Positions 30,919 to 43,072 of a DNA stretch of 64,000 bases are shown piece by piece. Made by a program: the position numbers and the translations under genes. How positions within the stretch are numbered: the first letter of the stretch is position 1; the number at the start of each line of letters is the position of its first letter. The stretch is from contig NZ_CP077717.1 of the NCBI RefSeq assembly GCF_019175345.1, positions 1,526,001-1,590,000 on the forward strand, written 5' to 3'. The notes beneath the pieces are model-generated. The model made no database searches, was not told where the DNA came from, and was given only the letters and a program-made list of their open reading frames with translations. The stretch is from Saccharolobus shibatae B12 (GTDB lineage: Archaea > Thermoproteota > Thermoprotei_A > Sulfolobales > Sulfolobaceae).

Positions 30919-30975
30919 AGCAGTTGTTCTACTTTAACGCAGCTTAAAGATTTTCATCAAACCTAGTGCACCTAA
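30919..30975. repeat. MITE-A fragment
   Basis: Left end only: GCAGTTGTTCTACTTTAACG followed by AGCTTAAAGATTTTCATC, then similarity ends at about 30975. A truncated copy. The rest of 30660-31099 shows no gene. Confidence 0.7.
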
Positions 30976-31099
30976 TTAAGGATTCTCCACATAGAGTACA
31001 ACCTAATTTAGACCCTTTATTACATTTAAGACGAACTTGTAACTAAGTGGTATTAAAATAAAAATTAGATAAATTTTTCCTATCATACGTAACCTTCTC

Positions 31100-31762
31100 T
31101 TACGATGAAGAAGATAGCCAAGATTTAAACTTCCTCTCGAATACAACACCATCTTTCCCATTGATAAGCAATCTCCCAGATAAACCATCAATCCATTCCT
31201 TTCTAAACGCACTTTTCCCGTAAATTGCCCCCATTATTGCCCCCACTATTGAGGAAATTGTATCACATCCCATGTATAATTAACCGCTTCCAAAACAACT
31301 CTTTGCGGTTTTCCCTAAATTTTTTCACGATATAGAGAACACACGGCAAAGTTTCACCTAAATATGCCGTTGAACGAAATCTCTCACAAAAGGTTAAAGT
31401 ATCATCTCCCTTTAAAGCCTTATCAATTTCTCCCGTTAATAATTCATATAAATTTACATAGAAATTTTCACCTTATAGTATTTATTCCCTACGAATTTAA
31501 CTATCCTACTGGGGAGGTTCATTAAGAAATCATCATTTACGAAAGTTATCAAATTCCTAAAGAGTTCTGCGAAAGCTATTGATGTTTCTATTGCTAACAC
31601 ATCATTCTGCGTAATTATGGTATCCAGAACTGAATCTACAAGATGATTTTCATCCACTTTTAAACTAGGGAGTATAACTGGAGATATTCTCATTAAGTCA
31701 CCATTTGATGCTGATTTAACGCCGCATTCGTGCCATTTCATTCCTCGATAGTAAAAAGGTAA
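31100..31762 (-). pseudogene. ADP-ribosylglycohydrolase remnant
   Basis: The upstream part (31454-31762) reads PFYYRGMKWHECGVKSASNG then DLMRISPVILPSL, the N-terminal NGDLMRI(A/S)P motif region of the ADP-ribosylglycohydrolase (DraG) family. The downstream part, in another frame and ending at 31100, reads SIVGAIMGAIYGKSAFRKEW then IDGLSGRLLI, the family's C-terminal metal-site region (normally DTD-T-A-GA). The middle has stops and frameshifts, and the N-terminal start is lost. Members remove ADP-ribose from proteins; this copy is dead. Nothing in the context shows a partner gene. Confidence 0.7.
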
Positions 31763-31884
31763 CTCTTATAATCTAAGCCATACTGTACTCTACATATAGA
31801 ATTCCTTATCTAAACAACTAGATAATGGCACTTTCAGGGAAGTTATAAGTTTCTTGCATTTATTATTAAAAAAAGACCTTATGC

Positions 31885-32070
31885 TCACAGTCTACTTGTA
31901 ATTATGCCCTTATCGTCTAGCTCTCTTAATTTTTCATCTAGAGTTAAGAACTTCATCCCGTAGGTTAACGCAGTGTAATAAAGCAACAGGTCTATAAAGT
32001 CTTTATCCCTATCATCTTTTAAAGCTTTAATGTAGGCTAACCTGAGATTTTTAATTAATTTATAAAAATA
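31885..32070 (-). pseudogene. vapC: PIN-domain toxin, C-terminal half (cut by TnpB element)
   Basis: Reads YFYKLIKNLRLAYIKALKDD, then RDKDFIDLLLYYTALTYGMK and FLTLDEKLRELDDKGI, the second half of a PIN domain with D in DFIDLLLYYTA and D in TLDEKL. It is the continuation of the N-terminal half at 34631-34877: removing 32071-34630 joins the two halves through ...KSPFST-YFYKLIK. The toxin partner of the AbrB-type antitoxin at 34840-35082. Confidence 0.8.
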
Positions 32071-32168
32071 AGGGGTTCAAAGGGGACGAAAAACCTCACC
32101 TTTTAAGGTGACGACGGATAGTCCCCTTTGTAGTTAAGTTTTTTAACGCGAAATGTTAACTTTTTTCA

Positions 32169-33446
32169 ATGTCCATCGTAACGTTTCGTTTTCGTGCCTT
32201 TACAGACGAGCAAACCTTGAGGGCGTTAAAAGCCCGGTTGAAGTTAGCATGTGAGATATACAACACGTTACGATGGGCAGACATCTACTTCTACCAAAGA
32301 GATGGAAAAGGTCTAACACAAACGGAGTTAAGACAATTAGCCCTAGACTTGAGAAAACAAGACAAGGAGTACAAACAACTATATTCACAAGTGGTACAAG
32401 AAATAGCAAATCGTTTTTATGAAGCAAGACAGAGGTTCTTCCAAGAATTAGCACGTTTTCCTAAGGAAAAGAAAATCCACAAGTGGTATTCTCTTGTCTA
32501 TCCTCAAAGTGGTTGGAAAATACTATCCGTTAGAGAAATAAGGACTGGAAGTAGAAAGAATAAAAAGAAACTGCTTGTGCTAAGTTTGTCTCACTTAGGC
32601 ACCTTCAAGGTCATTGTCCATAGGGACTTTCCCTTGGACAAGGTAAAGAGGGTGGTAGTTAAGCTAACGAAGTCTGAAAGAGTATACATATCATTTGTGG
32701 TAGAAGACCATGTGTTCCAGCAAGCTCCGAAGACTAACAATGTAGTGGCAATAGATGTTGGTGTAGAGAAGCTTCTAACAACTTCAGATGGTGAATATTT
32801 ACCCAACTTCAAGTTTTACGAGAAGGCACTCCGTAAGATCAAGCATTTGCACAAGGAATTGTCTAGGAAGGAGTTCCTTTCCAAGAATTGGCTTAAAGCC
32901 AAGGTTAAGTTAGCTAAGGCATATGAACATCTTGCTAATTTGAAGAGGGATATGTACATGAAGATAGGGAAGTACCTATCGATGAATTACGATGTTGTGG
33001 TAATGGAGGATATTAATGTTAAACAACTGGTTGGTAAGTCTCTCAGAAAGCTTAGGATGAGGTTACATGACGTATCGTTTGGTGAGCTAAGGGATATAAT
33101 CAAATATCAGATAGGGAAGTATGGAAAGAAATTGGTGTTAGTTAATCCGTCAAACACGTCAAGGACGTGTGCTAGATGTGGATATGTGAAGGAAGATCTA
33201 ACTTTAGCTGACCGTATCTTTACTTGTCCTAAGTGCGGTTGGATAGCTGACCGTGACTATAATGCTTCTCTAAATATCTTACGTAGGTCGGGGTGGGAGC
33301 TGCCCTTAGTGCCTGTGGAGCTTCACCCTCTACCAGTACTTCAGTACTGGCAAGGTGGAGTTATGAAGCAGGAAGCTTCCTCCTTCACGATAGACCCAAA
33401 ATCATTTTACAAAAATAATTCCGGTAAGGTACTATTAATTTTATAG
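32169..33446 (+). CDS. tnpB: TnpB RNA-guided nuclease with foreign C-terminal tail
   Basis: TnpB is the RuvC-like, guide-RNA-directed DNase ancestral to Cas12. Catalytic residues are D196 (AIDVGVEKL), E280 (VVMEDINVK) and D361 (IADRDYNAS); the zinc ribbon is C334-x2-C337 and C353-x2-C356. Helical N-terminal RNA-binding part at 1-180. The last 19 or so residues ([19 protein letters not shown]) do not belong: they are encoded by the ISH3 element inserted at codon 406-407. The original end can be read across the insertion as EASSF-RRE-stop (TAG at 34623-34625). All domains are intact, but the guide RNA normally made from the 3' end of the gene and the right end is now interrupted by 1.2 kb. Confidence 0.93.
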   Translation: MSIVTFRFRAFTDEQTLRALKARLKLACEIYNTLRWADIYFYQRDGKGLTQTELRQLALDLRKQDKEYKQLYSQVVQEIANRFYEARQRFFQELARFPKEKKIHKWYSLVYPQSGWKILSVREIRTGSRKNKKKLLVLSLSHLGTFKVIVHRDFPLDKVKRVVVKLTKSERVYISFVVEDHVFQQAPKTNNVVAIDVGVEKLLTTSDGEYLPNFKFYEKALRKIKHLHKELSRKEFLSKNWLKAKVKLAKAYEHLANLKRDMYMKIGKYLSMNYDVVVMEDINVKQLVGKSLRKLRMRLHDVSFGELRDIIKYQIGKYGKKLVLVNPSNTSRTCARCGYVKEDLTLADRIFTCPKCGWIADRDYNASLNILRRSGWELPLVPVELHPLPVLQYWQGGVMKQEASSFTIDPKSFYKNNSGKVLLIL

Positions 33447-34610
33447 AAAATAAATGGAATTTATAACTATATTAAGAGTTCAACAAATTGAAGAAAAGCT
33501 TAAGGTGAGGAAGACGGTATTATCACGAGGTGAACCAAGGTGATAACACCTTGTCTTCCCCACCAAAATAACATTCAACAAATAGGATATAAATTACTTT
33601 CCATGTTAGACTTCCAAGGGAAAAAGGCAGAGAACGTAGAAAAAACGCTAGTCTCCGCGTGTTTATGGAACGACTCCATAGAAAACAAGTCAAGCGCATA
33701 CAACGTATCACCACAAACCGTGAGGAACTACGCGGAGGAGCAAGGTGTGGAAGTAGTTGAGAAACTCTTGGAACAAGTGAGGAAAATATCCTTGGAGACG
33801 CTAAAGGGAGAAAAGGAAATAGACATTTCAATAGACTGGACCACCAAAACCTGGTATGGGAAACCGGTGGAAGGACTCGGAAGCTCGGAAAAGGGAAGCT
33901 CGTGGAACTACGCAACAGCAACGACTAAACATGATGGGAAAGTACTCCTACTGGCTTTCGTCACACAAGTGAACGGGATGACTAAGGATGATATCGTGAA
34001 GGTCCTCGTGGAGCAAGTTGTTGCAATGGGGTTCAAGATAAGGTTAATAGCTCTTGATGCGGGTTTCTACACAGTTAATGTGCTTAACTTCATTTCGCAG
34101 TTCAATTATATAATCGGAGTTCCCGTTGGGGACGTGAAAGTCTATGAGGAGTTTGATGGAGAGTACATGACAAATAGTAAGAGGCATAGGAGGGATGAAC
34201 AGGTTAAGTTTAGGCTGATCGTGTATCGCAGGGAGAAAATCAAGAGGAAGAAGAAGGTTGTTTACTTCGCTAGGGCGACTAATCTTGACCTACCGAAGAA
34301 GGAGGTGTTGAGGTTGTACAATAAGGTAAGGAGTCCCATAGAGACCTCTTACAGGAACATCAAGGCTTTCCTTCCCTTCACCAGTTCCACTAAGTTCGTC
34401 TTCCGCACGTTGATCTTCGTGCTGGCCATGGTTTTCTACTCCTTGTACACCATATTTAAGGGTGTGGTGAGGAGGGAAGAGTTCAGATTATTGCTTATCC
34501 TTTTGTTTCCTGGTGATTTATTCAATCTGGAAAATTTTCTATTTAAACTAATAAATATGCTTATTAATGTAATAGATTTATTTTTAGGGAGGTGATTTTG
34601 GGTCTACCGT
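33388..34610 (+). mobile_element. ISH3-family element (ISC1225-like), 1223 bp
   Basis: Terminal inverted repeats of 17 bases, CGATAGACCCAAAATCA at the left and CGGTAGACCCAAAATCA as the reverse complement of the right end (one mismatch). The 4-base target duplication TTCA lies at 33384-33387 and 34611-34614. Length and repeat size fit ISC1225. It carries one transposase gene. A stem of GGTGAGGAAGACGG and its imperfect complement lies just before that gene. It appears complete. Confidence 0.9.
33540..34595 (+). CDS. ISH3-family DDE transposase
   Basis: 351 aa with the DDE catalytic triad D99 (DISIDWTTKTW), D173 (LIALDAGFYT) and E268 (RSPIETSYRNIK), typical of the ISH3/ISC1225 group. The N-terminus (PQTVRNYAEEQGVEV) is a helix-turn-helix type DNA-binding part. 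It starts at GTG 33540 just inside an imperfect hairpin formed by GGTATTATCACGAGGTG and GGTGATAACACC, which may limit translation. The frame is full length and all catalytic residues are present, so the element may still be able to move. Confidence 0.92.
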   Translation: MITPCLPHQNNIQQIGYKLLSMLDFQGKKAENVEKTLVSACLWNDSIENKSSAYNVSPQTVRNYAEEQGVEVVEKLLEQVRKISLETLKGEKEIDISIDWTTKTWYGKPVEGLGSSEKGSSWNYATATTKHDGKVLLLAFVTQVNGMTKDDIVKVLVEQVVAMGFKIRLIALDAGFYTVNVLNFISQFNYIIGVPVGDVKVYEEFDGEYMTNSKRHRRDEQVKFRLIVYRREKIKRKKKVVYFARATNLDLPKKEVLRLYNKVRSPIETSYRNIKAFLPFTSSTKFVFRTLIFVLAMVFYSLYTIFKGVVRREEFRLLLILLFPGDLFNLENFLFKLINMLINVIDLFLGR

Positions 34611-34630
34611 TCAGGAGGGAGTAGCTCACA

Positions 34631-34877
34631 AGTGCTAAATGGACTTTTTAACCCTGCTTTAACAGAATTATAATCTATTTTCTTTTCCCTCTTAATCAAT
34701 CTCCTAATAACCCACATTGCTTCAATTAGGGAAAACTCCGTAAAGTATATTTCGTGGTTCGGAATTTTTTTTTTTTTTTGATGTCTTCCAATCCTCTTCG
34801 CCTAAGTCTATTCCAAATGCAAGTAGTATGAAGCTGGTATCAATCAGAATCCTCGTACTTTCCTTGCCCCTCCTCAC
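34631..34877 (-). pseudogene. vapC: PIN-domain toxin, N-terminal half
   Basis: From GTG 34877 (MRRGKESTRILIDTSFILLA) it shows the first PIN Asp in LIDTS. A run of 15 A residues (minus strand, 34767-34781) disrupts the frame. After the tract a shifted frame gives PNHEIYFTEFSLIEAMWVIR, containing the conserved Glu, then RRLIKREKKIDYNSVKAGLK. A tract of 14 would restore the frame. The gene then stops at the TnpB insertion. It overlaps the antitoxin gene by 38 bases if GTG 34877 is used. Confidence 0.78.
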
Positions 34878-35082
34878 TTATCTTTTCTACCTCATCTGGA
34901 GAAATTTTAGCAAACTTCTTACCTTTTATTGATAGCAAAACTGGGTTATTAACCTCTAAAATTATCTCATTATCCTTAGCCTTTAGAGTTAATATATCGC
35001 CCTCTTTAATGTTAAGTTCTTCAGCAATACCCTTAGGTATGTGAATTGTTAACTTCTTTCCTACCTTTACTTTAGTCTCCAT
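34840..35082 (-). CDS. vapB: AbrB-type antitoxin of the broken PIN toxin
   Basis: 80 aa with the AbrB/SpoVT swapped-hairpin pattern at the N-terminus: TKVKVGKKLTIHIPKGIAEE then LNIKEGDILTLKAKDNEIIL. The C-terminal part (KISPDEVEKISEEGQGKYED) would bind the toxin. The frame is intact although its toxin is broken in three ways (poly-A frameshift, TnpB and ISH3). A TATA-like TTTATATA lies about 25 bases before the ATG, and array 2 begins 128 bases upstream on the other side. Confidence 0.88.
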   Translation of the reverse strand: METKVKVGKKLTIHIPKGIAEELNIKEGDILTLKAKDNEIILEVNNPVLLSIKGKKFAKISPDEVEKISEEGQGKYEDSD

Positions 35083-35210
35083 TATATATAATTAGTCTGG
35101 ATGATATATAAATGTTCTGACTATTGGAATGATTTATTAAATTGGCCTATTCTGGAAGAATTATCATCATCGAAATCAGCTATACCTACAAGGATAATGA
35201 ATTGGGATAT

Positions 35211-38200
35211 TTTTCAATTCTATAGTAGATTATCATAATACGTGTACACTTGTGTTATGTAGCTCGATAACTTTCAATTCTATAGTAGATTATCGACACG
35301 GATAAAGTAACAACTTTAATATCGCAAGCGTCAAACTTTCAATTCTATAGTAGATTATCTTCGTTTGTTTCTTTCCCAGTTGTCCATTCTAACAACATTC
35401 TTTCAATTCTATAGTAGATTATCTAGCGTTGCAAAGCAGACAAACTCTTCAATCAGCACTGCTCTTTCAATTCTATAGTAGATTATCAAAAATAGTTATG
35501 TTTATATTCATGTGATGTAAGATGACTTTCAATTCTATAGTAGATTATCAGAAGAAATACCACCAGCTACCGAAAAAGCGCCTAAAAACTTTCAATTCTA
35601 TAGTAGATTATCTGAGTAACTTATAATATGTGTATATGTGTATATAGCGTTCTTTCAATTCTATAGTAGATTATCCTTTGAATATAATGCTCAATAAATC
35701 ATATCAAGAAGCACCTCTTTCAATTCTATAGTAGATTATCCATATCCTATGCTATTTGCTATAGGTTTCGGCGCGGCTTTCTTTCAATTCTATAGTAGAT
35801 TATCCTAGCGGAACGGGTCAGTTGATAACAACCGAAGTAGTGCCAACTTTCAATTCTATAGTAGATTATCATCAACAAGCGTTAAAAGAAGCTGAAGATC
35901 TTATAGAGCTTTCAATTCTATAGTAGATTATCCGATATTGTACCGCATTATGCTACGGCGTTTGCTCAACTCTTTCAATTCTATAGTAGATTATCGCTTT
36001 GATTGAAAATATTGCGAATTTGTGCCAGCCTCAACTTTCAATTCTATAGTAGATTATCATTTTTTTATAATAGATAATAAATGGCGAAGCATACTCTCTT
36101 TCAATTCTATAGTAGATTATCAAAAGTTGGCACAAGCCCAAAACCCAAAAGGTAACCCCAACTTTCAATTCTATAGTAGATTATCAGCAAAAATGCCTAA
36201 GTTGTTAGCATCATATTTACTACTAAACTTTCAATTCTATAGTAGATTATCAAGATTAAGGGAATTTTATCTAGCGGAGGGGTTTATGTTAGCTTTCAAT
36301 TCTATAGTAGATTATCATTCGTTATAGGGAATATCGGCTGTAGTACGGACTGAGGCTTTCAATTCTATAGTAGATTATCATACGTAGACACTTTAAGGTG
36401 ACCAGGGTTGGATGATGAACTTTCAATTCTATAGTAGATTATCTATGAAAGGGATCTTTACCCTACCCTAACTGCTTACTGGTACTTTCAATTCTATAGT
36501 AGATTATCATAGAAGCGATGAAGGTAGCAGTTTTCACTATAAAAGGCTTTCAATTCTATAGTAGATTATCACAGTGATAAGGAGATCTCAAAAATCCTTA
36601 TTATACCGGTCTTTCAATTCTATAGTAGATTATCCGTCTTTCTGTTACCTATAACACTCCTGACGATCTCTAGCTTTCAATTCTATAGTAGATTATCAGC
36701 AGCGGGCGTACCACAATGCTTACAAGCGAGATTCATACTTTCAATTCTATAGTAGATTATCTTGTGAATAAGGTGGTACTTTGTACTCTGCCTGATTTTC
36801 TTTCAATTTTATAGTAGATTATCAATACAATACATGATGTAACAACACTTATTGGCTTACATACTTTCAATTCTATAGTAGATTATCTGCGGCATTACTC
36901 AGTGCGCTTTGTACCGCATTTTCAATATCTTTCAATTCTATAGTAGATTATCCTGAAATTAAGGAAACCGTATATAGGAGTGTTGATAAGACTTTCAATT
37001 CTATAGTAGATTATCGGTTATGAGCTTCATCGAATACTACTAACTTGTGCTTTACCTTTCAATTCTATAGTAGATTATCATTCTTGACACCGAAAGGCAT
37101 GAACGAGAGAATTCTTATCTTTCAATTCTATAGTAGATTATCAAGCTCTTAGTGTGAGTATAGGTCCTGGAGGGATCGTAATACTTTCAATTCTATAGTA
37201 GATTATCTAGTATGGCGGTGAACCTGAAGTACCTCCAGCTTGAATCTTTCAATTCTATAGTAGATTATCAGTAGATTAAGCGGTATGTCTTTGATTGCGT
37301 TCCTAATCTTTCAATTCTATAGTAGATTATCATAGCATCTTAGCTGTTGCCGACTTAAGCGGTAACTTGATCTTTCAATTCTATAGTAGATTATCCCAAG
37401 GTGTTGTTACTTCTTGTCTGTTTTGTAATTCCATAGGCTTTCAATTCTATAGTAGATTATCTAATTTATACAATATCGAGGAGGTTGTAAGAAATGATGC
37501 TTTCAATTCTATAGTAGATTATCAGGTGATATATCTTTCTAAGTAATCGTTTCCTTTTTTAATCTTTCAATTCTATAGTAGATTATCGCATTATTTGCTA
37601 ATGTATCACTTCCCTGCACCCCAACTTTCAATTCTATAGTAGATTATCTGATGCAATGGAGGTAAATGGATAATGTCGTTTATTATATCCTTTCAATTCT
37701 ATAGTAGATTATCGTTATACATTGCGATAGTTGTTGTGATTGTGACGCTGACTTTCAATTCTATAGTAGATTATCAAATATCTAATGCTGATTTGATGGA
37801 CATGATTGATAAGACTTTCAATTCTATAGTAGATTATCTCGCTGGGACTTCTGACACACTTAGAACTTCTACTTGTTTCTTTCAATTCTATAGTAGATTA
37901 TCTCTACTAAAAGTCTTATGCCACCGAAAACATTTTGAAACTTTCAATTCTATAGTAGATTATCGATAATTTACGCTGGCAATCCAATAAGTTATACTCT
38001 TACCTTTCAATTCTATAGTAGATTATCTCAAGGCGAAGTAAGGTTGACTAATGTGACCGAGGAGACTTTCAATTCTATAGTAGATTATCGGTGAAAGGTC
38101 ATTGTCTTACCAAGATTTCTTGAATTATCTTTCAATTCTATAGTAGATTATCAAGTCGTTTACCATGAAGAATTAGGCTGAACTAAAAAAACTTTCAATT

Positions 38201-39794
38201 CTATAGTAGATTATCTAAGGAGGACATGGTGATACTACCTGATGTTGTAGTTACTTTCAATTCTATAGTAGATTATCAAGAAGGTTTTGCTAAAGGTCGG
38301 CAATAGGCGATTATCTTTCAATTCTATAGTAGATTATCCAAAAATTTGAACACATCAATATTTGAAGGATTGTAGTACTTTCAATTCTATAGTAGATTAT
38401 CAGTAAGATTAGGGGAAGATGTGAAGAGACTAGGGATTCCGCCTTTCAATTCTATAGTAGATTATCCATTACTGCGCTAGTTGAAGTTGTTGTTCGTACT
38501 GGTTCTTTCAATTCTATAGTAGATTATCATATATTAAAGAATAACAATTTGGCGCCCAACGCAGCGCTTTCAATTCTATAGTAGATTATCAAGTGTGTAA
38601 CTTATACGTTAACGGTTTTCCGCTTTTCCTTTCAATTCTATAGTAGATTATCCATTTAACACGTACTCTGTGCTGTTAACATAAACTGATTGTACTTTCA
38701 ATTCTATAGTAGATTATCAACTTAAGCAAAGTGGATCGGGACTTTGCAAGTAAAATAGAGCTTTCAATTCTATAGTAGATTATCTTAAGTATCTCCATCC
38801 TAGAAATTTTCCATTTTCAATTATCTTTCAATTCTATAGTAGATTATCTTTGTTTGTTCCGGTGTGATGGAATTTCAGTTTGTTTCCTTTCAATTCTATA
38901 GTAGATTATCCTGTAAGTTATTAAAGTGTCAAACTTGCCAAGTCTGTTCTTTCAATTCTATAGTAGATTATCATACAATTGACATGTATTATGTCAATAT
39001 CATATTCTAACTTTCAATTCTATAGTAGATTATCTACATATCTCGTTAGCTGCTGCCATTTAGTCCACTTCACTTCTTTCAATTCTATAGTAGATTATCG
39101 ACGCAGCAAGAAGAAATACCCCAACCAACAGAAAAAGCCTTTCAATTCTATAGTAGATTATCGTGGAATTTCAGTTTGTTTCGGGGTGATCGTAAATATG
39201 GGTCTTTCAATTCTATAGTAGATTATCAATAGATAGTAATGTCCTTCCTCTTAAACTTAGGTGACATCTTTCAATTCTATAGTAGATTATCACGAACAAA
39301 TACGCATCAAGCAACGATATTTACGGATGTCTTTCAATTCTATAGTAGATTATCAATTCCACGAAAGGACATTGCTACCTATTCCAAATGAACTTTCAAT
39401 TCTATAGTAGATTATCCTTTTGAGTAGGGCTGACCTCCTTCCCGTCCTTAGGGGCTTTCAATTCTATAGTAGATTATCATAGACTCTCTTTCGAATCTAC
39501 CATCGCTAGAAGAATTGGCTTTCAATTCTATAGTAGATTATCATAGATAGAAACGAAATTATACTGGAGACTGTTGCTAGGCTTTCAATTCTATAGTAGA
39601 TTATCTTCTCCAGTGTCCTCATCGTATTCTACTGAATGTATTTCCTTTCAATTCTATAGTAGATTATCGCTGGAGTTTTTGTGGGTTCTATCTTAGGGTA
39701 TCTTCTCTTTCAATTCTATAGTAGATTATCAGCAAGGTGTCGCTACATTAGGATCGCAAAGATTCGCACACTTTCAATTCTATAGTAGATTATC
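35211..39794 (-). CRISPR. CRISPR array 2, 73 repeats of 24 nt, transcribed leftward
   Basis: By manual count 73 repeats and 72 spacers (37-42 nt). As read on the minus strand the repeat starts GATAATCTAC and ends AATTGAAAG. The first repeat by coordinate (35211) has a changed last base (TTTTC on the plus strand), so the old end is at the left and the leader at 39795-40185 on the right. A second variant repeat is at 36800 (T for C on the plus strand). Spacers at 38849-38886 and 39163-39203 overlap by 19 bases of the same target. The repeat differs from that of array 3 only in its second base (A against T). Confidence 0.98.
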
Positions 39795-40185
39795 TGACGC
39801 TTTATTAATCCTTTACTACACTATTATTTTTCTTCTCTATTTATAAGCTTTACTTTCCTCTAGGCTTACAATTTTTCATTCAAATTCTGCAATCCCTACT
39901 AAATCTGGGAAGATGAGGATTCCTTTATGAAGGTAATGAATTTAGGCTAACGCCCTGCCTCCTAAGAGAACTACGATCAAGGAAACTCACTTACAAAAAC
40001 GGGACAGAAAATACAAAACTACTATATACTTTCCTCAACGATAGATTACCCTTTTTCCCTTTTTCCACGATTAATCTTTATGTAGAGATTTTACCATAGT
40101 TTTAAGGGCTTTCCCTAGTAAACCTGGGAACTTTTTCCTCTACCTCATTAAAACGGTTTTTAGATTTACCACACACTATTATATT
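39795..40185 (-). promoter_or_regulatory. Leader of array 2 and promoter region of csa1-cas1-cas2-cas4
   Basis: Read on the minus strand this shares blocks with the leader of array 3 at equal distance from the first repeat: GTCCCGTTTTTGTAAGTG (39988-40005, starting 194 bases away), a TTTAGTAGGGA block and a TATA-like CTTATAAATAG about 46 bases from the repeat. The right-hand end contains the divergent promoter for csa1 (TTTTTAGATTT about 30 bases before the ATG). Shared control of array and adaptation genes is plausible. Confidence 0.85.
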
Positions 40186-41951
<1,766 letters not shown>

Positions 41952-42218
41952 GTGAAATTATTAGTAGTATACGACGTCTCCGACGACAGTAAGAGAAGTA
42001 AACTGGCCAACAATTTGAAGAAGCTGGGATTAGAGAGGATTCAGAAAAGTGCCTTTGAGGGTGATATTGATAGTCAAAGGGTTAAGGATTTGGTTAGAGT
42101 TATTAGGCTAATCGTCGACATTAACACTGACATAGTTCACATCATCCCTTTAGGTATAAGGGATTGGGAGAGGAGAATTGTAATAGGTAAGGAGGGGTTA
42201 GAGGAGTGGTTAGTGTAA
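41952..42218 (+). CDS. cas2: Cas2
   Basis: 88 aa, starting with GTG immediately after the cas1 stop. It has the typical MKLLVVYDVSDDSKRSKLAN with Asp on strand 1, the helix KLANNLKKLGLERIQKSAFEG and a C-terminal beta part RRIVIGKEGLEEWLV. It overlaps cas4 by 13 bases. It is shorter than the two Cas2 proteins of the array 1 family and lacks their NVVW tail. Confidence 0.95.
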   Translation: MKLLVVYDVSDDSKRSKLANNLKKLGLERIQKSAFEGDIDSQRVKDLVRVIRLIVDINTDIVHIIPLGIRDWERRIVIGKEGLEEWLV

Positions 42219-42733
42219 CAGACTTAAAAGACTTTACCTTATGTAAGGTTATACCTTGGATAAGGAGGAAGATGGGATGGAGAGAGCCAATAACGAATAG
42301 TCAAAAGATAGCTAAGAGCGTAAATTTAAAGGAGATGGTGAGTGATTTCCCCGAACCTAAATATTACGAAGTTCATTTGAGGGATAAGGGCAGTGGACTT
42401 AACGGGATAGTCGACGTTCTAACTGAGGATAGCGTAATAGAGATCAAGGCCTTTCATAGGAGGTTCTACAATCACTTCAGAATACAGTTGTTGGCTTATG
42501 CCTACTTAGCTGAGAGAAATGGATTTAGAGTGAGGAGTTCGGTGTTGTTGATGAATAAGGAGAAGAAGATTAACATCGAGATTAGAAGGGAACATATTGA
42601 ATATATAGGAAAGTTAGTTAACCGGTTGATTGATAGCTTAGAAGATGATAGCCCTCCAGTTGTTAATCCCTCACCCTTGTTATGTAAGGCTTGTCAGTAT
42701 AGGAGGATCTGCCCAGTTAGCGTTTTGTTGTGA
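42206..42733 (+). CDS. cas4: Cas4 nuclease
   Basis: 175-aa RecB-like Cas4. Iron-sulfur ligands: C13 (FTLCKV) and the C-terminal C160, C163 and C169 (LLCKACQYRRIC). Nuclease motifs: GLNGIVDVLTEDSVIEIKAF (with D and the E-x-K) and the helix RIQLLAYAYLAER. It defines PAM and prespacer length during adaptation. It begins inside the end of cas2 (GTG 42206), so the four genes csa1, cas1, cas2 and cas4 form one coupled operon between the two leaders. Confidence 0.94.
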   Translation: MVSVTDLKDFTLCKVIPWIRRKMGWREPITNSQKIAKSVNLKEMVSDFPEPKYYEVHLRDKGSGLNGIVDVLTEDSVIEIKAFHRRFYNHFRIQLLAYAYLAERNGFRVRSSVLLMNKEKKINIEIRREHIEYIGKLVNRLIDSLEDDSPPVVNPSPLLCKACQYRRICPVSVLL

Positions 42734-42832
42734 GTTTGACCAAGTAGAGCCTTATAGCAAGATATTTTTCAGAATAGACTCGATTAGATTGTTATTAGAG
42801 AGTTAAGTGTAGTGGACAAGTAGTGAAATTAA

Positions 42833-42991
42833 GGGCGATTCAGGTTTCCATTGCGAATTGTGATTATGGCAAAAATAGATTAAAAAAGGAAATTGTTAAG
42901 CGTGAATCCTTGCCGGTCCTAGGAGAGTGTTCAATTAAATTCATTCCATTTCAATACATAAACTGAATTCACAAAGGATGCGTGAATGACC
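42833..42991. repeat. MITE-B copy
   Basis: 159 bases from GGGCGATTCAGGTTTCCATT to GGATGCGTGAATGACC, imperfect inverted ends of about 25 bases. The central part contains TTAAATTCATTCCATTTC, also found in the degraded copy at 8190-8357. No clear 9-base duplication is left. Confidence 0.75.
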
Positions 42992-43072
42992 TCATAATAT
43001 TTCACTTACTCTTCTAATCTCTTACACTATCTATCAGTACTCACATAACTCCAATTCAAAAAATCTAATAAG

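Larger units (their letters stand above)
32071..34630 (+). mobile_element. IS605-type TnpB-only element, inserted in a PIN gene and split by ISH3
   Basis: The left end holds two hairpins: a perfect 10-base inverted repeat CAAAGGGGAC (32078-32087) with GTCCCCTTTG (32121-32130), enclosing a smaller TCACCTT/AAGGTGA stem at 32096-32111. The right end is GAGGGAGTAGCTCACA. There are no terminal inverted repeats or target duplication, as expected for this family. There is no tnpA, so it depends on a transposase made elsewhere. The boundaries were set by the fact that joining 32070 to 34631 restores the PIN gene. It contains the ISH3 element 33388-34610. Confidence 0.82.

Noticed and set aside
31003-31212. 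69-aa minus-strand frame
   Set aside because: It is out of frame with the ADP-ribosylglycohydrolase remnant that explains this stretch.
33523-33921. Minus-strand frame opposite the ISH3 transposase
   Set aside because: Arg/Ser/Phe-rich shadow of the transposase gene, no homology-like features.
36022-39218. Open frames in array 2 (FNSIVDY, FQFYSRLS) and in array 3 (LIYYRIER)
   Set aside because: Translations of the repeat with spacers between, no gene features.
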